Assembly (NCBI GenBank): GCA_031255415.1
Contig: JAIRSO010000069.1
Location: forward strand, 1-57,967
Direction of reading: 5' to 3'
From: Oscillospiraceae bacterium
GTDB lineage: Bacteria > Bacillota > Clostridia > Christensenellales > Aristaeellaceae
Length of the DNA: 57,967 bases
Both the position numbers and the translations under genes were made by a program. Below are positions 1 to 7,347 of the stretch, one piece after another (the first letter of the stretch is position 1; every line of letters starts with the position of its first letter). A model generated the notes under the pieces. That model was given only the letters and a program-made list of their open reading frames with translations. It had not been told where the DNA came from and made no database searches.

Positions 1-147
1 TTCGGTGTAGGTGTTTGTGGCGGGTTCGGGGGTGTATGTTTTGCCGCACTCATTACAACGATACCGCGCTGTTCCGCTGCGGTTCGTCCCGTATTTGCTC
101 TGCTTGCCTTCGCTTCCGCATCGCGGGCATTTCTTCTGCTTTTCCAT
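1..147 (-). CDS. Transposase N-terminus with zinc ribbon (partial, runs off the left edge)
   Basis: Forty-nine codons are open from an ATG at 147 down to base 1. The peptide starts MEKQKKCPRCGS and continues with a second CxxC (CNECGKTYT), so it has two cysteine pairs about 20 residues apart flanking KYGTNRSGTARYRC. This is the zinc-ribbon pattern found at the N-terminus of InsA/IS1-like and related transposases, where it binds DNA. An in-frame TGA lies one codon before the ATG, so the start is bounded. GAGGA sits directly before the start, which is close spacing. The catalytic part is outside the window, so the IS family cannot be fixed. It follows immediately after the stop codon of an IS21 remnant. 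Confidence 0.6.
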   Translation of the reverse strand, partial: MEKQKKCPRCGSEGKQSKYGTNRSGTARYRCNECGKTYTPEPATNTYTE

Positions 148-153
148 TCCTCA

Positions 154-392
154 TTATTGCATTCTCAATGCTGCTTGTCCACTCCCGATAAACTGCTGCC
201 CTCGCAGCGCCGCCAATATCGCTGTGGAGAGCTTCCCGACCGTGCTTTCCACCGTCGCTTTGTTCTTGGGCTTGCGTACGCGCGCCGGTATGACCGCTGT
301 TCCATAATGCTCCGCCAGTTCCGGCATGTTTTGTTGAGTTTAAGCTCGTCTTTGGTGTGTTTTTCCACCCTGGTATTTAGATTGTCAGGCGC
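154..392 (-). pseudogene. istA: Frameshifted remnant of an IS21-family transposase (IstA)
   Basis: Two minus-strand frames together recreate the core of IstA. Upstream frame: DNLNTRVEKHTKDELKLNK (about 386-332), containing the aspartate of the DNLKTGV motif. After a frame change near 330, the second frame reads MPELAEHYGTAVIPARVRK and then PKNKATVES, continuing to a TAA at 154-156. The HYGTAV-PARxRKPK(D/N)KA.VE block is characteristic of IS21 transposases, the glutamate being the last residue of the DDE triad. The N-terminal HTH domain, the first aspartate and the C-terminus are absent, and no istB helper is seen. It is dead; the frameshift could also be a sequencing error but the truncation at both ends cannot. 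Confidence 0.7.
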
Positions 393-439
393 AAGGGAGC
401 ATGAGCGCGAGCTAGCGCAGCTTATCGGTCGACTACTGC

Positions 440-556
440 GAGCGAGGCGGCCAGGGCGCTGGCAACAGACGAGCGCGAGTATAACCAGGCTGCGCCCAAC
501 GGATTGATGCCTTGGACAGGGTGATAGCGAGATTGTGCGAGGACAAGGTAGCGGGT
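440..556 (+). pseudogene. Possible serine-recombinase C-terminal scrap, frameshifted
   Basis: In one plus frame the region reads EAARALATDEREYNQAAP and, after a frame change around 495-500, RIDALDRVIARLCEDKVAG. Large serine recombinases have a helical segment of this kind ending in a R(L)YEDxVxGK motif. The match is short, the reading frame is broken, and neither the catalytic serine domain nor the rest of the zinc/coiled-coil region is nearby. The assignment rests on this motif alone and is tentative; it fits the mobile-DNA setting of the left edge. Confidence 0.35.
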
Positions 557-589
557 AACGATTGTGTACAACCGCGTAGGTGCGCTGGA

Positions 590-631
590 TATAGCGTGAG
601 GGCTTGGGTACCCCCAAGCCCTCACGCTATA
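590..631. repeat. Perfect 19-bp inverted repeat
   Basis: The arms 590-608 and 613-631 are perfectly complementary around a 4-base TACC spacer; the left arm is TATAGCGTGAGGGCTTGGG. No T-run follows on either side, so a simple terminator is unlikely. It lies between transposon debris and a plus-strand terminator. It could be the end of a small element, a protein-binding site, or a cruciform-forming scar. Confidence 0.8.
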
Positions 632-644
632 CCCCTTATTTAGC

Positions 645-669
645 CCCGCCTTAGCGGGACTCTTTTTTT
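645..669 (+). terminator. Rho-independent terminator (plus strand)
   Basis: CCCGC (645-649) pairs with GCGGG (654-658) around a CTTA loop, followed after four bases by seven T residues (663-669). The orientation serves plus-strand transcripts, although no intact plus-strand gene lies upstream, so it probably belongs to the decayed elements. It would not terminate sigG, which is on the minus strand. Confidence 0.6.
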
Positions 670-696
670 GCGTGGATAACAGGCCAAACCCGCGCG

Positions 697-1470
697 CTAC
701 ACATGCTTGCGCATCTGCGTGAGCGCTGACTTCTCAAGGCGCGATACCTGCGCCTGGCTGATGCCTATCTCGCTGGCCACTTCCATTTGCGTGCGCCCCT
801 CGAAGAAACGCATCTTCAGTATCCTGCGTTCGCGTTCGCCCAGCCTGCGCATAGCCTCGCGGATCGATATCCCTTGCAACCAGTTTTCGTCCGCGTCTTT
901 TTCATCCTTGACCGAGTCCATGACGTATACCGCGTCGCCCGTCGTTTCATTGTACATAGGCTCGAATAACGACACGGGGTCCTGTATCGCTTCAAGCGCG
1001 TACACCACTTCCTCGCGCGGCATCTCCAGTTTCTCCGCCAGTTCGGAGATCGTGGGCTCGCGCCCGTGCTCCGTCATCAGCCTCTCGCGCGCCTGTAGCG
1101 CTTTGTAGGCTATATCTTTCAGGGATCGGGATACGCGGATCGCGTTGTTGTCGCGCAGATACCTGCGAATCTCGCCGATGATCATCGGCACGGCGTATGT
1201 GGAAAACCTCACGTTCTGCGTCACGTCGAAGTTGTCCAGCGCCTTTATCAGCCCGATGCACCCTACCTGGAACAGATCGTCAACGTTCTCGCCGCGGTTG
1301 TTGAACCGCTGGATCACGCTGAGCACCAGCCGCAGATTACCGCGGATGAACTCCTCGCGCGCTATATGATCGCCGCCGTGCACCAGCGGGAACAGCTCGC
1401 GCATGCGGTCGTTGGTAAGCACCGGCAGCGAAGAGGTATCCACGCCGCATATCTCAACCTTGCCTGTCAT
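697..1470 (-). CDS. sigG: RNA polymerase sporulation sigma factor SigG
   Basis: Late forespore-specific sigma factor. The protein (257 aa; SigG of Bacillus subtilis is 260) starts MTGKVEICGVDTSSLPVL, the typical SigG N-terminus. Region 2 carries NLRLVLSVIQRFNNRGENVD followed by DLFQVGCIGLIKALDNFD and YAVPMIIGEIRRYLRDNN; region 4 ends with TQMEVASEIGISQAQVSRLE. I chose the ATG at 1470, preceded by AGGGTGG with about 8-base spacing, over an upstream GTG at 1482, because the family begins here. It lies downstream of, and co-directional with, the M23 peptidase gene. In many spore formers sigG follows spoIIGA-sigE directly; here that pair is about 16 kb away on the other strand. Upstream bases 1471-1644 contain no promoter I can assert. 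Confidence 0.95.
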   Translation of the reverse strand: MTGKVEICGVDTSSLPVLTNDRMRELFPLVHGGDHIAREEFIRGNLRLVLSVIQRFNNRGENVDDLFQVGCIGLIKALDNFDVTQNVRFSTYAVPMIIGEIRRYLRDNNAIRVSRSLKDIAYKALQARERLMTEHGREPTISELAEKLEMPREEVVYALEAIQDPVSLFEPMYNETTGDAVYVMDSVKDEKDADENWLQGISIREAMRRLGERERRILKMRFFEGRTQMEVASEIGISQAQVSRLEKSALTQMRKHV

Positions 1471-1644
1471 ATGCCGCACCACCCTGTCAACATCATTCGG
1501 ATGTTAGCAGTATGGCCCGGTTCGCGCGGCGTTATGCCAAAGCGCGAATCGCAGCCGCGCGTCCTTCGCTCGTCGATCCGCTCAAACGCGCGAAACGGGG
1601 ACGGCAGCAGCCGCCCCCATGTTTGCCTTAATGGTTTCGCGCGC

Positions 1645-2535
1645 TTACCTCCACGCCTTCAGGAACGCGTAAGGATTAAACGCTATATCGTTCTCATACA
1701 TCCCGAAATGCAAATGAGGGATCATAACGTCGTCCGTGCCCTCCGGCCCGTAACCCGTGCTGCCCACGTATCCCAGTATGTCGCCGGGACGCACGGAGTC
1801 CCCCACCTCGAACCGCCCGTATTCGGACAGATGCGCGTAATAATAATATATCCCATTCTCGTCCTGCACGCCTATGCGCCAGCCGCCCAGCGTCAGCCAG
1901 CCTTTTTTGCTGACCACGCCGTAACTCGCGCTGTATACGGGCGTGCCCTTATCGACGATCAGGTCTATACCCTCATGGAACCGCTCGCCGCCGAACGAGC
2001 GCTCCGCGCCCCACGTATCGTCATAGAAGTATCCGCTGTTGAGCGGCAGCGGGAACTTGTGCGACGAGACGCTGAACAGGCGGTCGATCCGCCGCAGATC
2101 GTTCATACGGCGCTTGACCATCATCGTAAAGGACGTGTTCCCGCCATACGCGAGCAGTTTATGATCCGCGCTCGGGCCAATCAGCCTTGACTTAACCCTC
2201 GCCAGCCTCGCGGCGTCCGGAGCGTTATACGAACCCAGCTCCACCGCGTCGATAGCCGCCAGCAGATACCACGGGATATCCTTCGTCGCGGCGGCTGAAT
2301 ACGTATACAGCGCGCGGTCGCCGAACCGCCCGACGTTCAGCGTCGATACGATGCTTGGAACGGTCGGCGCAGCCGCGTCCATCCGTTCCGCCTTGTAATA
2401 TGGGAGCATCGGATAATACATACTGGCAAAGGCCCCGCCGGCCAGGTTGCAGTCGATAACGATCCATGCCAGCGCCAGCGTCAGCGCGGCGATGATCGCG
2501 GCCGCGCGCTTTATCGCGGCGCGGTTGATACTCAT
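1645..2535 (-). CDS. Membrane-anchored M23 metallopeptidase, LytH-like
   Basis: Zinc endopeptidase of the LytM/M23 fold acting on peptidoglycan stem peptides. The 296-aa protein has an N-terminal membrane segment (about residues 10-30), a linker of about 140 residues, and a C-terminal M23 domain with the first metal ligands in HEGIDLI and the final ligand motif HLHFGMY. The order DTWGAERSFGGERFHEGID, GWRIGV, YAHLSEYG, VGSTGYGPEGT closely follows B. subtilis LytH, a SigK-dependent enzyme that processes spore cortex peptidoglycan; the sporulation role here is inferred from that likeness and from sigG next door. GGAGGGATG precedes the ATG at 2535. The neighbour sigG is 175 bases downstream in the same direction. 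Confidence 0.85.
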   Translation of the reverse strand: MSINRAAIKRAAAIIAALTLALAWIVIDCNLAGGAFASMYYPMLPYYKAERMDAAAPTVPSIVSTLNVGRFGDRALYTYSAAATKDIPWYLLAAIDAVELGSYNAPDAARLARVKSRLIGPSADHKLLAYGGNTSFTMMVKRRMNDLRRIDRLFSVSSHKFPLPLNSGYFYDDTWGAERSFGGERFHEGIDLIVDKGTPVYSASYGVVSKKGWLTLGGWRIGVQDENGIYYYYAHLSEYGRFEVGDSVRPGDILGYVGSTGYGPEGTDDVMIPHLHFGMYENDIAFNPYAFLKAWR

Positions 2536-2701
2536 TTAACATCCCTCCATGCGCCGGCGCCGCGCGCCGAACGCTAATCAAAGGACGCGTCCGCCCGCGT
2601 CCTCATCAATACAACGAAAGAAATGTCGAATCGATGCATGGCAATATATTGTTTACGTATATTGGCATAAACGGCGAGGCCGCGCGCGCGGAATGTTATT
2701 T

Positions 2702-2730
2702 TTTACCCTCTTGACAGGACGTGCTATAAT
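2702..2730 (+). promoter_or_regulatory. SigA-type promoter of the NPN/nickel operon
   Basis: TTTACC (2702-2707) and a perfect TATAAT (2725-2730) are separated by 17 bases, with an extended TGC just before the -10. Predicted start is near 2737, giving a ~30-base leader to the TTG start of the first gene. A TTGACA at 2711-2716 is only 8 bases from the -10 and is not a usable -35. I see no palindromic NikR-type operator or riboswitch between 2536 and 2766. Confidence 0.7.
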
Positions 2731-2766
2731 AATATGTCGGATCGACTACGCGGAGGAAAGCGCGGC

Positions 2767-3192
2767 TTGAGAATTCTGGTCATCGACGGCATGGGGGGCG
2801 GCTTAGGAAGAGCCGTTATCGAAAACATCCGCGCCGTCATGCCGGACGCGAAGGTGGTCGCGCTGGGTACGAACGCGCTAGCCACGTCCGCGATGCTCAA
2901 GGCCGGAGCGAATATGGGCGCGACTGGCGAGAACGCTATCGCGCATAACTGCCGCCAAGCCGATTATATTGTGGGCGCGGTCGGGATCGTGATGGTCAAC
3001 GCGATGCTGGGCGAGATCAGTCCGCGGATCGCGCGCGCGGTGTCGGAGAGCGACGCGCGCAAGATTCTGATTAACGCGTCGAAATGCGGCGTGCATATCG
3101 CCGGGATGAGCGAGAAACCGCTCGCGCAGTATGTCGCGGACGCGGTGAACATCATCCGCGATCTGTCCGGCGCGCAATCGGCTCAATCATAA
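2767..3192 (+). CDS. DUF3842 family protein
   Basis: Function unknown. The protein (141 aa from TTG) starts RILVIDGMGGGLG, a glycine-rich Rossmann-like nucleotide-binding turn, then ALGTNALATSAMLKAGAN, GATGENAI, ADYIVGAVGIVMVNAMLGEI and ends with KCGVHIAGM. This pattern is that of the small DUF3842 family. I prefer the TTG at 2767 to an ATG at 2734: GGAGG (2752-2756) lies ten bases before the TTG, the ATG lies between the -10 and that RBS, and the family starts at this point. It is the first gene of the lar/nik operon, 85 bases before larB, so a role in NPN cofactor synthesis or nickel handling is a reasonable inference but not shown. Confidence 0.85.
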   Translation: MRILVIDGMGGGLGRAVIENIRAVMPDAKVVALGTNALATSAMLKAGANMGATGENAIAHNCRQADYIVGAVGIVMVNAMLGEISPRIARAVSESDARKILINASKCGVHIAGMSEKPLAQYVADAVNIIRDLSGAQSAQS

Positions 3193-3277
3193 GCGACAAC
3201 GATGCTGCGAAGGCATTGATCGCGCCAGAAGGCGCGGCGTGTTTTCGCGCTTTTTTGCGCGCGGAAAGGAGCGCTCA

Positions 3278-4051
3278 ATGGATTTTGCCGCGGATAGGGA
3301 AAACACTCTGCGGATGCTGCGCCAGGTTCGGGACGGATCGTTAAGCCCGGAGGAAGCGCTGGCGCGCGTGTCCGCCGCGCCGTTTGAAGACATGGGTTAC
3401 GCGAACATCGATCTTCATCGCGCGGTCAGGCAGGGCATAGGCGAGGTGATATACGGCGCTGGCAAGACTCCGGGACAGATAGCGGGCATAGTGTCCGCTA
3501 TGCTGGGCAGGGGCGCCGTTAACGTCATGGTGACGCGGGTCGGACAGGACGGCGTTGACGCGATGCGGGAGGCCGGTCTGCCGCTCGAGTATCACGAGAT
3601 GGCGAGGCTGGCTGTCGCGGCTCCCGTCAAGGTCGAGCCGGGCGTTGGTAATATAGTGATCGCGTCGGGAGGCTCCAGCGACATGCCCGTATGCGAGGAG
3701 GCCGCGCTGGTATGCGAGACGCTGGGAGATAAGGTTGCGCGCGTATACGACGTGGGGGTCGCCGGACTGCACCGATTGCTCGCGAAGCGGGATATTATCA
3801 TGCGCGCGCGGGTGATAATCGTCGTGGCCGGGATGGAGGGCGCGTTAGCCAGCGTGGTCGGCGGGCTTGCCGCGTGTCCGGTGATAGCCGTGCCCACGAG
3901 CGTTGGTTACGGCGCGAACTTTGGCGGATTGTCCGCGCTGCTGTCCATGCTGAACTCGTGCGCTAGCGGGGTCGGCGTGGTCAATATCGATAATGGATTC
4001 GGCGCGGCGGTTATCGCGCACCGGATTAATCGAATGGAGGGGATCGTTTGA
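3278..4051 (+). CDS. larB: Nickel-pincer nucleotide biosynthesis protein LarB
   Basis: LarB carboxylates the pyridinium ring of nicotinic acid adenine dinucleotide and hydrolyses the phosphoanhydride, giving pyridinium-3,5-biscarboxylate mononucleotide, the first step of NPN synthesis. The C-terminal half resembles AIR carboxylase (PurE): VIASGGSSDMPVCEEAA, then DVGVAGLHRLL, VVAGMEGALASVVGGL, and VPTSVGYGANFGGLSALLSM. The N-terminal part (about residues 1-110) has the DMGYANIDLHRAVRQG segment usual in LarB. The ATG at 3278 follows AAAGGA; an upstream in-frame ATG at 3239 would add 13 residues without family support. The last codons overlap the larC start by four bases (TTGA). Confidence 0.95.
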   Translation: MDFAADRENTLRMLRQVRDGSLSPEEALARVSAAPFEDMGYANIDLHRAVRQGIGEVIYGAGKTPGQIAGIVSAMLGRGAVNVMVTRVGQDGVDAMREAGLPLEYHEMARLAVAAPVKVEPGVGNIVIASGGSSDMPVCEEAALVCETLGDKVARVYDVGVAGLHRLLAKRDIIMRARVIIVVAGMEGALASVVGGLAACPVIAVPTSVGYGANFGGLSALLSMLNSCASGVGVVNIDNGFGAAVIAHRINRMEGIV

Positions 4052-5448
4052 GGACGCTGTATCTCGAGTGCGCGATGGGCGCGGCTGGCGATATGCTTGC
4101 CGCCGCCTTGCTCGATCTGCTGGATGCGGACAGCCGAGGCTCGTTCATTGACGGCGTTAACGCGCTGGGTCTGCCCGGTGTGAGCGTGAGCGCCGTGCCT
4201 GCTGAATCGTGCGGGATACGAGGGATCAACTGGGAGGTTGACATAGCTGGCGAGCGCGAGGAATCCAAGGATATTGAGCCTAGCGGTCACGATCATGAGC
4301 ATCATCACCATCATGACCATGAGCATCACCACCATGACCATGATCATGAGCATAACCACCACCATGACCATGAGCATGATCACCACCATCATGACCATGA
4401 TCATCACCACCACCATGACCATGATCACCACCACCATGATCATAATCACCACCACCATACGCACAATGACTTAGGCTCCATATCCGCGTTGATCGACTCG
4501 CTTCCCGTCTCAACGCGCGTGAAACAGGACGCTAAAGCCGTATACTCCTTACTGGCAGAGGCCGAATCCCACGCGCATGGACGCGCCGTCGAGTATGTCC
4601 ACTTCCACGAGGTCGGCGCGCTGGACGCGGTAGCCGATGTAGTCGGCGTATGCATGCTGATAGAGAAACTCGCGCCGGATACAATCGCGGCTTCACCCAT
4701 CCAAGTCGGCGAGGGATTCGTTCGCTGCGCGCATGGAGTCCTGCCTGTGCCAGCTCCGGCTACCGCGCACCTGCTGCGCGGGATACCCTCGAAGTCCGGA
4801 GCCGCAAGGGGCGAGCTATGCACGCCGACAGGAGCCGCTCTGCTGCGTCATTTCGTAAAAAACTTCGGCAGAGCCCCCGATATGTCCGTCGATAAGATCG
4901 GCTACGGCATGGGACATAAACAGTTCGAGGCGCTCAACGCGGTGCGCGCGTTCATCGGCGAGTCCGCCGCTTCGCCTGGAGGCCCCAACGGCAAGATAAC
5001 CGAACTGCGCTGCACAGTGGACGATATGACGGGCGAGGCTGTCGGGTTCGCCAGCGAGACGCTGATGCGGATAGGCGCGCTGGAAGTGGCGGTCACTCCG
5101 GTTCAGGTCAAGAAGAATAGGCCGGGGCTTGTCATATCCTGCCTGTGCGCGGACGATCGCGCCGACGAAATGGCGGCGCTGCTGCTTCGCCACACCAGCA
5201 CGTATGGCGTGCGCCGATACGACTGCGTCAAGTACATGCTCGAGCGCAGATTCGATACGGTAGAGACGGACTACGGATCGATAACGGTTAAGTATGGCGA
5301 AGGCTACGGCGTAAGGCGCGTAAAGCCGGAGTTTGAAGACTGCGCGAGAGCGTCGCGCCAGTCGGGCGTGCCGATCGAAACGATAGCGCGCGCGGCGATG
5401 AACGCGGCGCAGCCAGCCCGCGCCGAATCGGGAAAGGAGAACGGATGA
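4048..5448 (+). CDS. larC: Nickel insertion protein LarC (single continuous ORF with long His tract)
   Basis: LarC is the CTP-dependent cyclometallase that inserts nickel into the dithio-cofactor precursor to complete NPN. The 466-aa protein has the N-terminal LarC1 part (MRTLYLECAMGAAGDMLAAA, then AVEYVHFHEVGALDAVADVV and GELCTPTGAAL) and the C-terminal LarC2 part (TVDDMTGE to VKPEFED) in one frame, unlike Lactiplantibacillus where a programmed frameshift joins them. Between them residues 81-139 are almost pure His/Asp/Glu, 41 of 59 being His, where most LarC proteins have only a short His run. The start is TTG, overlapping the larB stop; GGAGGGG (4036-4042) supports it. It overlaps larE by four bases (ATGA). 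Confidence 0.95.
   Translation: MRTLYLECAMGAAGDMLAAALLDLLDADSRGSFIDGVNALGLPGVSVSAVPAESCGIRGINWEVDIAGEREESKDIEPSGHDHEHHHHHDHEHHHHDHDHEHNHHHDHEHDHHHHDHDHHHHHDHDHHHHDHNHHHHTHNDLGSISALIDSLPVSTRVKQDAKAVYSLLAEAESHAHGRAVEYVHFHEVGALDAVADVVGVCMLIEKLAPDTIAASPIQVGEGFVRCAHGVLPVPAPATAHLLRGIPSKSGAARGELCTPTGAALLRHFVKNFGRAPDMSVDKIGYGMGHKQFEALNAVRAFIGESAASPGGPNGKITELRCTVDDMTGEAVGFASETLMRIGALEVAVTPVQVKKNRPGLVISCLCADDRADEMAALLLRHTSTYGVRRYDCVKYMLERRFDTVETDYGSITVKYGEGYGVRRVKPEFEDCARASRQSGVPIETIARAAMNAAQPARAESGKENG
4288..4464 (+). repeat. Low-complexity CAT/CAC/GAC repeat coding for the LarC His tract
   Basis: About 177 bases composed almost only of CAT, CAC, GAC, GAT, GAG and AAC codons, encoding residues 81-139 of LarC. 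Recurring blocks such as CATGACCATGAGCATCACC suggest growth by slippage or unequal recombination. The opposite strand is open and encodes a Met/Val repeat that is an artefact of the repeat. Confidence 0.9.
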
Positions 5449-6269
5449 ACCAGACGCATCAAAAATATGAACGGTTAAAGGATATCCTGCGCGGATACGG
5501 CAGCGTCGCGATAGCGTTTTCCAGCGGCGTGGACTCGACGTTCCTGCTCAAGACCGCGCGCGACACGCTGGGCGCAGGCGCGATAGCGGTCACGGCGCGC
5601 TCATGCTCGTTCCCGAAGCGGGAACTGGACGCGGCTGCGGCCTTCTGCGAGCGGGAGGGTATCGAGCACGTAATCTGCGACAGTGAGGAACTGGATATAG
5701 AGGGATTCTCGGATAACCCGCCGAACAGATGCTATCTGTGCAAGCAGGAGCTGTTCGGCAAGATATGGGACGCGGCAAAGTCGCGCGGTATCGCTCATGT
5801 AGCGGAGGGATCGAACGTAGACGACGAAGGCGATTATCGCCCCGGATTGATAGCCGTGCGCGAGATGCGCGCGGATAGTCCCCTGCGCGAGGCGGGGTTA
5901 TCGAAGTCGGAGATACGCGCGCTGTCCCGCGAGATAGGCCTGCCTACATGGAATAAACAATCGTTCGCGTGCCTGTCCTCGCGCTTCCCATACGGCGAGA
6001 AGATCACGCCGGAGTCTCTGCGCATGATCGACAAGGCCGAACAGCTGTTGATCGACGAGGGATTCTGGCAGGTGCGGGTGCGCAAGCACGGCAATCTCGC
6101 GCGCATCGAGACGGACAGCGCCGGGTTTGAGCTGATGTCCGATCCGGACAGGCGCGCGATGATATACGAACGGTTCAAGGAGTATGGTTTCGCGTATGTA
6201 TCGCTCGATCTGCTGGGTTATCGGACGGGCAGTATGAACGAAACGCTGGATCTGAATAAAGTGGGATGA
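5445..6269 (+). CDS. larE: Sulfur transferase LarE (ATP-dependent, NPN synthesis)
   Basis: LarE adenylates the carboxylates of the biscarboxylate mononucleotide and converts them to thiocarboxylates. The 274-aa protein has the PP-loop SSGVDSTF (residues 26-33) for ATP binding. Cys176 in KQSFACLSSR sits at exactly the number of the sacrificial cysteine of Lactiplantibacillus LarE. In addition NRCYLCKQELF gives Cys96 and Cys99. Some LarE enzymes use three cysteines to bind a 4Fe-4S cluster that carries the sulfur instead of destroying the protein cysteine; this CxxC plus Cys176 set fits that class, which is inference. The ATG overlaps the larC stop as ATGA and follows GGAAAGGAG. Confidence 0.95.
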   Translation: MNQTHQKYERLKDILRGYGSVAIAFSSGVDSTFLLKTARDTLGAGAIAVTARSCSFPKRELDAAAAFCEREGIEHVICDSEELDIEGFSDNPPNRCYLCKQELFGKIWDAAKSRGIAHVAEGSNVDDEGDYRPGLIAVREMRADSPLREAGLSKSEIRALSREIGLPTWNKQSFACLSSRFPYGEKITPESLRMIDKAEQLLIDEGFWQVRVRKHGNLARIETDSAGFELMSDPDRRAMIYERFKEYGFAYVSLDLLGYRTGSMNETLDLNKVG

Positions 6270-6311
6270 CTAAGACGGCAAGGATTGCTAAACTGGTTGG
6301 AGGTACCGCGT

Positions 6312-7331
6312 ATGCATATGGCTGACGCGCTGTTGAATCCCGCCGTGGGCGGGGTCATGTGGGCCGCCGGAGCGGCTGCGATTGGAGTATCGGCGAAGAA
6401 AGCCGCGTCCGACGACGCGGTTGGGGGCAGGATTCCGCTGATGGCGGTATCCGGCGCGTTTGTGTTCGCCGCGCAGATGATCAACTTTACAATCCCTGGC
6501 ACGGGATCGAGCGGTCACATTGGCGGCGGGATACTGCTTGCCGCGCTGTTGGGTCCGTTCCCGGCTCTGCTGACTATCGCGTCCGTACTGCTGATACAAT
6601 GCCTGTTCTTCGCGGACGGAGGGCTGATAGCCTACGGCGCGAACCTATTCAACATGGGCGTGATACCGTGCTTGCTGGCGTATCCGCTGGTGTTCAAGCC
6701 GATGCTGTCTAAGGGCTGGACTCCTTGGAGGCTTCGCGCGGCAAGCGTCGTGTCCGCGACTGCCGGACTGCTGGCGGGCGCGTTCTGCGTCGTGCTGGAG
6801 ACGCTGGCTTCCGGCATAACGCTGCTGCCGTTCGGCGCGTTCACGCTGTTGATGATGCCGATCCATCTAGCTATAGGCATAGTGGAGGGGGTTATCACAG
6901 CCGCCGTATTGAGTTATGTATACGCCGCGAGGCCGGAGATACTCGAGCGCGCGGCTTCGGGCGGATCGTTCGAGCCGAGGCGGGGCAAGCGTTCGCTGAA
7001 GCCTGTGCTGCTGGTTCTAGCCGCCGCAGCCGTCGTTACGGGAGCGTTGTTATCGCAGTTCGCCTCGTCGTTCCCGGACGGGCTGGAGTGGTCGATCGAG
7101 AGAACGGCGGGCGGCGCCGAACTGGAGTCTGACGCTCCGTCGTTCCACCGCGCCCAATCCGTGCAGGACGCGACGGCGTTCATGCCCGACTATGGTTTTG
7201 GCGAGGAGTCTGAACGCGGCGAGGCGCTCGGCACAGCGACAGCGGGTATAATCGGCGCGGGCATAACCGCCGCGCTGGCTGTCGGGGCTGGAGTCGCGGC
7301 GCGCGCCTTCAAGCGCGGACGCTCCGCGTAA
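6312..7331 (+). CDS. nikMN: Nickel/cobalt ECF transporter substrate-binding fusion (CbiM/NikM-NikN)
   Basis: Integral membrane S-component of an energy-coupling factor transporter for Ni2+ (or Co2+). With the ATG at 6312 the protein begins MHMADALL; in this family the N-terminal amine and His2 help bind the metal, so the start matters. GGAGG at 6299-6303 supports it over an upstream ATG at 6285. About six membrane segments follow, with GTGSSGHIGGGILLAALLGP and GGLIAYGANLFNMGVIP typical of CbiM/NikM. The C-terminal extension has one more membrane helix, the PDGLEWS motif of CbiN/NikN proteins, and a last helix, so M and N components are fused. The lar genes upstream point to nickel as substrate. 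Confidence 0.9.
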   Translation: MHMADALLNPAVGGVMWAAGAAAIGVSAKKAASDDAVGGRIPLMAVSGAFVFAAQMINFTIPGTGSSGHIGGGILLAALLGPFPALLTIASVLLIQCLFFADGGLIAYGANLFNMGVIPCLLAYPLVFKPMLSKGWTPWRLRAASVVSATAGLLAGAFCVVLETLASGITLLPFGAFTLLMMPIHLAIGIVEGVITAAVLSYVYAARPEILERAASGGSFEPRRGKRSLKPVLLVLAAAAVVTGALLSQFASSFPDGLEWSIERTAGGAELESDAPSFHRAQSVQDATAFMPDYGFGEESERGEALGTATAGIIGAGITAALAVGAGVAARAFKRGRSA

Positions 7332-7347
7332 GGCTGGTATAACTATA

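Noticed and set aside
165-617. 150-codon minus-strand frame at the left edge
   Set aside because: Only the short stretch around DNLNTRVEKHTKDELKLNK is protein-like and it belongs to the frameshifted istA remnant; the frame crosses the palindrome and reads antisense to other scraps.
2711-2730. TTGACA directly before TATAAT as a promoter
   Set aside because: The two boxes are only 8 bases apart; the -35 at 2702 with 17-base spacing fits better.
3907-4464. Long minus-strand frame with Met/Val/Ile repeats opposite larC
   Set aside because: It is the antisense of the His-tract repeat and continues as the shadow of larC and larB; no RBS and no sensible protein.
4288-4464. CRISPR-like array in larC
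   Set aside because: The repeats are codon-level low complexity with no spacers and encode an in-frame His tract.
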